Origin: an uncultured Bacteroidales bacterium
Lineage (GTDB): Bacteria > Bacteroidota > Bacteroidia > Bacteroidales > UBA932
Assembly (NCBI GenBank): GCA_905236955.1
Contig: CAJOQW010000066.1
Coordinates: 1 to 9,398 of the forward strand
Reading direction: 5' to 3'
Length of the DNA: 9,398 bases
The notes beneath the pieces were generated by a model. That model made no database searches. It was given only the letters and a program-made list of their open reading frames with translations, and was not told where the DNA came from. Shown piece by piece: positions 1 to 5,250 of the stretch (positions are counted from its first letter, which is position 1; every line of letters starts with the position of its first letter). Position numbers and translations under genes: made by a program.

Positions 1-255
1 ATAGACCCCTCTTTGAAAGGGAACATGTTCCGAAATCTGAACACCGCCCAGGAATACGCCATGCCTGCGATAGTTGGCGGAACCGCAACGATGAGGGTCC
101 TGAAAGGACTTTATATGATAGCCTTCGACGGAAAGATCACCCTTGCCGACGGGACAGTGAGGACGGTCAGGTTCTCTGCACATAATTCCCCGGACAAGGC
201 CGTATACCTACTTGGTGACAGCGAAACAATTCCATTGGAACTTACAATGCTATGA
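1..255 (+). CDS. 3' end of a gene for a carboxypeptidase-regulatory-like beta-sandwich protein (partial)
   Basis: The reading frame is open from the first base of the window to a TGA at 253-255, so this is the C-terminal 84 residues of a longer protein whose start lies outside. What is visible is a run of short beta-strand-like segments with a central GTATMRVLKGLY stretch (positions about 82-114), followed by a second strand pair ending in LLGDSETIPLELTML. The 'G-x-A-x-x-x-V-L-x-G-L-Y-x-I' pattern resembles carboxypeptidase regulatory-like or transthyretin-like domains that occur at the N-terminus of many DUF4876 and TonB-associated surface proteins. The stop codon overlaps the ATG of the next gene as ATGA, which implies translational coupling and one operon. 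Its role is unknown. By context it is probably a periplasmic or surface partner of the DUF6850 barrel. The frame assignment is firm; the domain assignment is by eye on a short fragment and is tentative. Confidence 0.65.
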   Translation: MDPSLKGNMFRNLNTAQEYAMPAIVGGTATMRVLKGLYMIAFDGKITLADGTVRTVRFSAHNSPDKAVYLLGDSETIPLELTML

Positions 256-1691
256 GAAAGGCGGTCTTCATAATCCTTGTCCTGCTCCCGGAGCTGAGCC
301 TGTCCGCCCAGAAATCGGTGAACAGGATCCTGCTGCCCTTCTCGAAGGACAGCACGACGGCAGTCGTGGGGTCTTCGCTCAGGGACGAGGAACGGGCAAG
401 GGGCATGTCTGAAGGTGACGGGCTTGTCGAAACGTTCTTCGACGCTTCATCCCTTGTCCGCCTTTCTGAAAAGGATGCCGTCGAGGGAAGGATAACATAC
501 CGGAGCGGAAGGAAGAGGAATGTAAGGTGGAATACCGTTTCAGACTTCGGTCTTCTCTATCCGTATGTCCTGGCCGACTCGCTTGGCGGGGACCTGTATG
601 GGGAATCGTACAGTTTCCACGGCGGATACTCACGCAGGGTCGGTGACCTTTTCCTGGGAGGAAGGGCATCCTACCGCGCCCTTCACGAATACCGTGACGT
701 CGATCCGCGTCCCCGCGCCATCACTTCGGATTTCTCTGTGGATCTGTCAACCGGATTCTTGGCCGGAGTCAACCATCTCGTTGACTTGACGGCAGGATAC
801 AGGAGATATCATCAGAGTCTGTCCGTGATATTCGCCGACATGAGAGGTGCCAATACCGCCGAGTTCCATATGACCGGTCTTGGCAGCCATTTTTCGAGAT
901 TCCAGAGCATAGGAGGTTATGCGAACACCCGCTACCGCGGACATGGTCTCACTGCAGCCGCGGATTTCATGCCTTTGAACGGAAGCGGCCTCGATGCCGG
1001 GGTCTCATATGGGTTTTTCAGTTCGGTACGGCATCTCGTGAACCAGAATGAAGCTCCTATATCGGAACTGGCGATACACACTTTTAAAGGCAGGATGTCC
1101 TGGCTTTCATCTCCACACTGGGGCAAATGGGCGGCCGGAGCCGATGCTTCAGCGGAACTGAGGCGGGGAGACGAAAACATAGTATCAAACCTGGTAACAG
1201 GCAACTTCGAAACCCTCCTCAAGATGAGGATGTACTACAGGGACGAGTTCAGTGCCAATATATGGGCCGAACTCTTTTACAAGGCATTCCATACCAGACC
1301 GAGTATCGGATTCGCCACCTTTGACGCGTCTCATCTTTATCCTGCCAGGAAAATATCCCTGCGTACCGTTTCCGCAGAGCTGCCGGTTGAGTTTTCCTTG
1401 CCTTCGAGGACTTTGTCCGTGAAGATTTTCGGCTCTTCAGGAGTAGATATCTCTCCTGACGGTACTTTCATGATTCCGTCCGAGTATACGATGGAGAGAC
1501 TCTTGAACGATATGAAGTCCCAGTTCGAGGTCCTTTCAGACACCAGGATAAGACTGTCAGGAGGATTCTCCATGGGAAAGGATATCGGCAAGGGATTATC
1601 CCTCATACTCGGAGGCCGGATTTCCAAATGGATATACGCTGGCGGCTATGGCGCGACTCTGGCCGAGTTATCATGCGGAATATCGCTTTAA
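252..1691 (+). CDS. DUF6850-family outer-membrane beta-barrel protein
   Basis: Codes for 479 residues. Residues 1-19 form a signal peptide (MRK, then a hydrophobic run ending LSLSA before Gln20), so the protein is exported. The rest is rich in alternating aromatic/polar stretches separated by short charged turns, as in an outer-membrane beta-barrel, and it ends in a short hydrophobic strand without domain additions. The segment near residues 85-140 (RKRNVRWNTVSDFGLLYPYV, then GGDLYGE, and an EYRDVDPRPR motif near 146-155) matches what I remember of the DUF6850 family, which is annotated as outer-membrane beta-barrels in Bacteroidales. No reaction or substrate is known. The ATG at 252 is preferred because it overlaps the upstream stop (ATGA) and opens directly into the signal peptide. 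It lies between the partial beta-sandwich gene and the DUF4876 lipoprotein, and no promoter-like TAnnTTTG is seen in front of either, so the three are probably one transcript. The family name is recalled rather than searched. Confidence 0.8.
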   Translation: MRKAVFIILVLLPELSLSAQKSVNRILLPFSKDSTTAVVGSSLRDEERARGMSEGDGLVETFFDASSLVRLSEKDAVEGRITYRSGRKRNVRWNTVSDFGLLYPYVLADSLGGDLYGESYSFHGGYSRRVGDLFLGGRASYRALHEYRDVDPRPRAITSDFSVDLSTGFLAGVNHLVDLTAGYRRYHQSLSVIFADMRGANTAEFHMTGLGSHFSRFQSIGGYANTRYRGHGLTAAADFMPLNGSGLDAGVSYGFFSSVRHLVNQNEAPISELAIHTFKGRMSWLSSPHWGKWAAGADASAELRRGDENIVSNLVTGNFETLLKMRMYYRDEFSANIWAELFYKAFHTRPSIGFATFDASHLYPARKISLRTVSAELPVEFSLPSRTLSVKIFGSSGVDISPDGTFMIPSEYTMERLLNDMKSQFEVLSDTRIRLSGGFSMGKDIGKGLSLILGGRISKWIYAGGYGATLAELSCGISL

Positions 1692-1743
1692 ACCGAATCA
1701 TAATGACAATCAGACAATAAGGACAATATAATCACAAAAGACT

Positions 1744-3186
1744 ATGAAAAAGACAATCATGACCATCGCGGCTGTTGCCGCACTCATTTTCGGGTCTTCC
1801 TGCAACAGGGAGGTCGTTCCCACACTTGACGTGGACTCAAGGACCCTGTCAGCCACTTCCGAAGGTGGCACTTTCACATTCAACGTAATATCAAACTCCG
1901 ACTGGGCAATAAGTTCGGACCAGAGCGGGTGGGTCAGTTTCACCCCCTCGTCCGGTACCGGTGATGCAGTTGTCACTGTCACCGTAGGGATATTTACGGA
2001 AGCTATCCCCCGTACCGCGAAATTCGTGATAACCGGTCCGGCTCCCCTTTCTACGGATGTAACCCTCACCCAGACAGGCCCTGCGGCTCCTGCTGAGCCT
2101 GGCATAACCAAAGTGTTCGCTATCGCCAATGCAGGTGAGTTCGAGGTAGAGGTTCCGGCGGGGTTCACCTACACGGCGTCCCCCAAAGATTCATGGGTGA
2201 AAGTTATTTCCACAGAGGATGGCCTCCTCAAGTTCTCTGTAGAGTCCAATTTCGCAGGTACGGAGAATCGTACCACTTCCATTGCAGCCAATCTTACCGA
2301 CGGTACACTCCTGGAAACTGTCGAGGTTGAACAGAGCTGGAGGAATGTCGAGCCGGGCGAACTTCTCATAGAGGAAGTCTATTTTGCCGGAAGCCATATT
2401 GAAGGCAGTTCTTCTGCTGATGGGGACCAGTATATCCGCCTTACCAACAACGCGGACCATACGGTCTATGCCGACAGAATCCTCTTCGTAATGAGTGAGA
2501 CTAGTTCGCAGGTAGCCAGTACCGGAGCATATTATGCCTATCCGGACCTGCCTGACCATATCGGAATCAATACGATGTACATGATTCCCGGTGACGGTGA
2601 CGATGTAGCCCTCGAGCCGGGGAAGTCGCTGATCCTTGCGATTTCCGCACAGAACTTCAAGGAAGGCAATGCCTCTTCATTCGACCTCAGCAAGGCGGAT
2701 TTTGAGTTCTATGACGATAACGACATCTATCCCGATACAGACAATCCCGATGTCGCAAACCTGGATTGCTGGTTCAAGTCTTCGTTTACGATTACGCAAC
2801 TTCATCAAAGGGGATATGAGAGTCTTGCCCTGGCATATCTTCCCGCGAACTACGATGCAGAGTCCTTCATGGCCGAGTTCCCCTGGAATGGTAAAAAGGT
2901 CATGGACTGGAACGGCTTCCACTTCGAAAGGGACATCAAAGATGCGTATCTGATACCCAACGAGTGGGTCATAGATGGAATCAACATGGGTGTTGAGGAG
3001 TTCTTCGGAACACTAGCTTTCAACGCAACGATTGACGCCGGTTACACAGGATGCGGCAAACTTGACAATGATCCAGACCGTTATGGGAAGAGCGCCAGGA
3101 GGATTTCCAAGGATGGGAAACTCGCTGATACCAACAATTCCACCAATGATTTCCAGAGGGACGCAACTCCCTCACTTGCAGAATAA
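1744..3186 (+). CDS. Surface lipoprotein with two BACON-type modules and a C-terminal DUF4876 domain
   Basis: Codes for 480 residues. A lipoprotein signal (MKK, hydrophobic run, GSSC with Cys20) predicts lipid anchoring, probably in the outer membrane. Residues about 26-112 form a BACON domain: TLSATSEGGTFTF, then SDWAISSDQSGWVSFTPSSG, then TLTQTG. Residues about 122-199 form a second, weaker copy (ANAGEFEVEV, SWVKV, TVEVEQSW). Residues about 205-480 match DUF4876: LLIEEVYFAGSH, DQYIRLTNN, a D-G-D-D-V-A-L-EPGKSLILA stretch, and the terminal DAGYTG to DTNNSTNDF signature. BACON modules are beta-sandwiches common in Bacteroidetes surface proteins and thought to bind mucin or carbohydrate; DUF4876 has no established function. 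The gene starts 52 bases after the DUF6850 barrel gene with no promoter motif between, suggesting co-transcription, and ends before a strong hairpin. DUF4876 proteins I recall usually carry a carboxypeptidase-like module in front; here it is replaced by BACON modules. Domain calls are by eye. Confidence 0.85.
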   Translation: MKKTIMTIAAVAALIFGSSCNREVVPTLDVDSRTLSATSEGGTFTFNVISNSDWAISSDQSGWVSFTPSSGTGDAVVTVTVGIFTEAIPRTAKFVITGPAPLSTDVTLTQTGPAAPAEPGITKVFAIANAGEFEVEVPAGFTYTASPKDSWVKVISTEDGLLKFSVESNFAGTENRTTSIAANLTDGTLLETVEVEQSWRNVEPGELLIEEVYFAGSHIEGSSSADGDQYIRLTNNADHTVYADRILFVMSETSSQVASTGAYYAYPDLPDHIGINTMYMIPGDGDDVALEPGKSLILAISAQNFKEGNASSFDLSKADFEFYDDNDIYPDTDNPDVANLDCWFKSSFTITQLHQRGYESLALAYLPANYDAESFMAEFPWNGKKVMDWNGFHFERDIKDAYLIPNEWVIDGINMGVEEFFGTLAFNATIDAGYTGCGKLDNDPDRYGKSARRISKDGKLADTNNSTNDFQRDATPSLAE

Positions 3187-3203
3187 CAATTGACAAGAGC
3201 GAA

Positions 3204-3234
3204 AGAAGCCCGGGCGGAGAATGCCCGGGCTTCT
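3204..3234. terminator. GC-rich hairpin, probable bidirectional terminator
   Basis: A perfect 12-base inverted repeat (AGAAGCCCGGGC at 3204-3215, GCCCGGGCTTCT at 3223-3234) with a 7-base loop. It lies 17 bases after the stop of the DUF4876 gene and 9 bases beyond the minus-strand stop of the pectate lyase gene, exactly where two converging transcripts need to end. The flanking runs are A/G-rich on the left and T/C-rich on the right rather than a clean T tract, so its use as an intrinsic terminator on either strand is inferred from the stem strength and position. Confidence 0.8.
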
Positions 3235-3243
3235 CTTGCATCT

Positions 3244-4506
3244 CTATTCAACCAGCGAGTTCAGGTAGTCTTCGATATTGGAATAGCGGGACTCCAGACG
3301 GTCGGGTATGCCGTTTCGGTTGAGGTCGGGGGCAGGGGCCTTGTGTCTGAGAACGGGATAACCGCCGCAGTCTGCGGGCGTGTTCACGAATCCGCGGTCG
3401 CCCCATGGCGCGGTCCCTTTACGTACCTGCCTGATCACATCCTTGTCGAAACTGTCGCGCCTGCGGCTGCATCCGACATCCCGGAGGACCGTCCGCAGCA
3501 GTCGCGGTCCGGCCGGCTGGGTTCCTATCTCCATGTATGGGAATGGCTCCGTGACCACAGCCACATCGGGATTGCTCCCGCCGACGCCCAGACGGTTGTC
3601 GGCAGTCACGGCCGGCTGGCCTTCGACATAGTTGCCGGAAACATAGTATCGGCTGGTCCCGTCGTCGGACACATTCAGGATATGGCCGGGCCTGTCTGTG
3701 CCTGGACCGGCCTTGTAGTAGTTGTCGCGGAAGTTTATCTCCCCGTAGCGTCCGCCGCCGTACGCGGACATGTAACCCCAGTTATATACGACATTGTTGC
3801 GGTAATCGACATTCTTCGTGCCTTCGACCGAGGAGAACCTCGGGTTGCGGCTCGAATGGTGGGCGAGCAGGTTGTGGTGGAACGTGGCGTTCAGGCCGCC
3901 CCAGATGCCGCCGAAACCATGCTGCCCCTTGGTATGCTTCGATTGCCTGAGGCTGCAGGCTATGAGGCACCACTGCACCGTAAGATTCTCCGTCTTGTAT
4001 ATCGACAGGCATTCGTCTATGGACCAGGAGGCGCTCAGGTGGTCGAGGATGACATTCTTCTGTCCGTACTGTCCGCCGGATACGGCATCGTTGTCGTGGG
4101 TGTACTTGTCCCCGAGGCGGCAGCGCAGGTAACGGACGATCACATTGCTGGCATTGATGGTGAGAGGGTTGTCGCACAGGCAGATCCCGTCCCCGGGGGC
4201 ACTTTGTCCGGCGATGGTGATGTCATCGTTGTTTATTCGCAGGGGCGTTTCGAGGTGGATGTCCCCGTCAACCTCGAAAACGACGATGCGGGGCCCGGTC
4301 GCCTCCACGGCTTCGCGCAGGCTGCCGGGACCGCTGTCGGCCAGGGTCGTGACTATCATGACACGGCCGCCGCGGCCGCCGGTCGTGTGTTTGCCGAAAC
4401 CTTCGGCTCCGGGAAAGGCGAGCTGCTGGGCCTGCCTGGTGGTGGAACAGGCTGCAAGCAATGCGGCCAAAATGCCGGCGGCAAGGAGGAAACGGGTCTT
4501 TTCCAT
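3244..4506 (-). CDS. Polysaccharide lyase family 1 (pectate lyase-like) lipoprotein
   Basis: Codes for 420 residues. A lipoprotein signal (MEKTRFLLAAGILAALLAAC, Cys20) predicts a lipid-anchored exported enzyme. The right-handed beta-helix begins with FPGAEGFGKHTTGGRGG (residues 31-47), a hallmark of PL1 proteins of Bacteroidetes, followed by the LADSGPGSLREAV segment (55-67). The pectate-lyase core motifs are NVILDHLSASWSIDE (151-165) and HHNLLAHHSSRNPR (210-223); the Arg of SRNPR corresponds to the catalytic base region of the family. The C-terminus (394-420) carries a DLNRNGIPD calcium-binding-like loop and a YSNIEDYLNSLV ending usual in this group. The predicted reaction is beta-elimination of polygalacturonan. 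The frame stays open upstream to 4713, but the ATG at 4506 is chosen because it opens the lipoprotein signal and avoids overlap with the regulator gene. At 420 residues it is on the short side for the group. No SusC/SusD genes lie beside it. Confidence 0.87.
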   Translation of the reverse strand: MEKTRFLLAAGILAALLAACSTTRQAQQLAFPGAEGFGKHTTGGRGGRVMIVTTLADSGPGSLREAVEATGPRIVVFEVDGDIHLETPLRINNDDITIAGQSAPGDGICLCDNPLTINASNVIVRYLRCRLGDKYTHDNDAVSGGQYGQKNVILDHLSASWSIDECLSIYKTENLTVQWCLIACSLRQSKHTKGQHGFGGIWGGLNATFHHNLLAHHSSRNPRFSSVEGTKNVDYRNNVVYNWGYMSAYGGGRYGEINFRDNYYKAGPGTDRPGHILNVSDDGTSRYYVSGNYVEGQPAVTADNRLGVGGSNPDVAVVTEPFPYMEIGTQPAGPRLLRTVLRDVGCSRRRDSFDKDVIRQVRKGTAPWGDRGFVNTPADCGGYPVLRHKAPAPDLNRNGIPDRLESRYSNIEDYLNSLVE

Positions 4507-4511
4507 ATCTG

Positions 4512-4519
4512 CAAATATA
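4512..4519 (-). promoter_or_regulatory. Candidate -7 box for the pectate lyase gene
   Basis: Read on the minus strand the sequence is TATATTTG, fitting the Bacteroidota consensus TAnnTTTG. It ends 5 bases before the lyase ATG (4506), so a transcript made from it would have almost no 5' leader. No good -33 TTTG was found at the usual spacing, which weakens the call. Confidence 0.5.
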
Positions 4520-4530
4520 AACAATATTCT

Positions 4531-4538
4531 TATCTTTG
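4531..4538 (+). promoter_or_regulatory. -7 box of the Fur-family regulator gene
   Basis: TATCTTTG fits the Bacteroidota -7 consensus TAnnTTTG and is followed by CA, as is common in this phylum. It lies 5 bases before the ATG at 4544 and 17 bases before the in-frame ATG at 4556, so the transcript is leaderless or begins translation at the second ATG. A matching -33 element is not evident. Confidence 0.65.
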
Positions 4539-4543
4539 CATGG

Positions 4544-4972
4544 ATGGACAAGGGTATGACAGGGCTTCTCGCCTCGCACGGCGTACGTCCCACCGCAAAC
4601 AGGCTGATAATCGCCCGCACCCTCATGGAAGGGGGCAGGCCTATGACGCTTATGGAGCTTGAAGATATAATCCAGACCATAGACAAGTCGGGAATCTTCC
4701 GCACCCTTTCCACCTTCCGCGACCATCATCTGGTACATGTTATCGAGAACGGCGGCGACGGCCTCCGGTACGAACTCTGCTTCAGTCACGACGAAGACCG
4801 CGACGAAGATGTGCACACCCATTTTTTCTGCGAAGTCTGCCACCGTACCTTCTGCCTGCATGACTGCCCTGTGCCGGAACCGTCGGATGTGCCGGAAGGC
4901 TATCTTGTGCGTTCGGCCAGTTTCATCCTCAAAGGGGTCTGCCCCGACTGCCGGGGTATCGAAGGTGAATAA
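4544..4972 (+). CDS. Fur-family metal-dependent transcriptional regulator
   Basis: Codes for 142 residues, the usual Fur-family length. The N-terminal winged helix spans about residues 6-80, opening with the family pattern LASHGVRPTANRLIIARTL (9-27) and containing the recognition-helix segment DKSGIFRTLSTFRDHHLVH (47-65). The C-terminal dimerisation and metal domain has HTHFFCEVC (91-99), with His91, His93, Cys96 and Cys99, and a terminal CPDC (133-136). The two Cys pairs form the structural zinc site typical of Fur and Zur; an acidic stretch SHDEDRDEDVH (81-91) adds possible ligands. The location next to an HMA protein and a zinc-type exporter suggests it senses Zn or a related ion. The metal and target genes cannot be read from the sequence. 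The start may be 4544 or 4556: the promoter's -7 box ends only 5 bases before the first, and the second leaves a short leader. The next gene begins 59 bases on, behind its own -7 box. Confidence 0.93.
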   Translation: MDKGMTGLLASHGVRPTANRLIIARTLMEGGRPMTLMELEDIIQTIDKSGIFRTLSTFRDHHLVHVIENGGDGLRYELCFSHDEDRDEDVHTHFFCEVCHRTFCLHDCPVPEPSDVPEGYLVRSASFILKGVCPDCRGIEGE

Positions 4973-4973
4973 T

Positions 4974-4993
4974 TGCAACCGGGTTGTATTTTT
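4974..4993 (+). terminator. Small hairpin followed by T5: weak terminator or operator dyad
   Basis: Directly after the regulator's stop, CAAC (4976-4979) pairs with GTTG (4983-4986) around a CGG loop, extendable by a G-T and a T-A pair, and five T's follow at 4989-4993. The stem is short, so termination would be partial at best. The same bases form the odd palindrome CAACCGGGTTG just upstream of the next -7 box, which would also suit an operator. Both readings are tentative. Confidence 0.35.
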
Positions 4994-5000
4994 CCCTCCG

Positions 5001-5008
5001 TATCTTTG
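5001..5008 (+). promoter_or_regulatory. -7 box for the HMA-ATPase operon
   Basis: TATCTTTG followed by CA, identical over 10 bases to the box in front of the regulator gene (4531-4540). It leaves a 5' leader of roughly 15-20 bases before the ATG at 5032, a normal arrangement. A TTG at 4984-4986 is only 14 bases upstream, closer than the usual -33 spacing of about 19, so the upstream half of the promoter is unclear. Confidence 0.65.
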
Positions 5009-5031
5009 CAATGGATTAAATAAGCAGAGAC

Positions 5032-5250
5032 ATGAAAAAAACTTATGGAATCGAAGTGGACTGCGCCAACTGCGCCGATCTGGTAGAAACGGAAATCAAG
5101 AAAGTCGCCGGCGTGAAGGACGCCAGGGTAGTGTTCATGACCCAGAAGATGAAGGTGGAGTTTGAAGAGGGAGCGGACGAGGTGTCCGTCATGGAAGAGG
5201 TCCTCCGTATAGCCCGAAAGGTGGAACCCGATTTCTGCATAGTCAAGTAG
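5032..5250 (+). CDS. Stand-alone heavy-metal-associated (HMA) metal-binding protein
   Basis: Codes for 72 residues with no signal peptide, so it is cytoplasmic. It is a single HMA ferredoxin-like domain: beta strand MKKTYGIEVD, the metal loop DCANCAD (Cys11, Cys14), helix to about residue 26, then VKDARVVFMTQKMKVEF and a second helix. An Asp directly before the first Cys (DCxxC) is the form found in the N-terminal domain of E. coli ZntA, where the Asp helps bind Zn(II); copper-type domains usually have Thr or Ser there (TCxxC). An additional Cys69 near the C-terminus (DFCIVK) could contribute. The stop TAG is followed immediately by the ATG of the ATPase with no intervening base, so the two are almost certainly translated in coupled fashion. 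The likely role is to hand metal to, or regulate, the ATPase, replacing its missing N-terminal domain. The domain call is secure; the metal is inferred. Confidence 0.94.
   Translation: MKKTYGIEVDCANCADLVETEIKKVAGVKDARVVFMTQKMKVEFEEGADEVSVMEEVLRIARKVEPDFCIVK

Larger units (their letters stand above)
4510..4540. repeat. Inverted repeat joining two divergent -7 promoter boxes
   Basis: TGCAAATATAA (4510-4520) and TTATCTTTGCA (4530-4540) are complementary at 10 of 11 positions around a 9-base AT-rich centre. The dyad consists of the two back-to-back -7 boxes described separately, so it may be only a by-product of their symmetry. It could also serve as an operator for the adjacent Fur-family protein, since it occupies both promoters. 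That second reading is inference. Confidence 0.6.

Noticed and set aside
1692..1743. Possible promoter between the DUF6850 and DUF4876 genes
   Set aside because: The 52 bases are AT-rich but contain no TAnnTTTG box, so co-transcription is the simpler reading.
1710..2168. A 152-codon minus-strand frame opposite the BACON region
   Set aside because: Mirror of the Thr/Val-rich codons of the BACON modules, with no recognisable domain of its own; the plus-strand lipoprotein is clear.
4540..4542. ATG directly after the -7 box as the regulator's start
   Set aside because: It is out of frame with the Fur-family sequence; the in-frame ATG begins at 4544.
4145..4543. Extended N-terminus for the Fur-family protein (open frame from 4145)
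   Set aside because: The extension lies antisense to the pectate lyase and has no Fur homology; the promoter box at 4531-4538 and the winged-helix start place the true ATG at 4544 or 4556.
3190..4662. A 490-codon open frame on the plus strand opposite the pectate lyase gene
   Set aside because: Its translation is low-complexity, rich in Val, Ala and Gly, matches no family and contains no plausible signal or domain. The minus strand carries clear PL1 motifs over the same bases, so this is a shadow caused by the GC-rich codon pattern.
4507..4713. Extended N-terminus for the pectate lyase (open minus-strand frame to 4713)
   Set aside because: It would put 69 residues in front of a complete lipoprotein signal and overlap the regulator gene.
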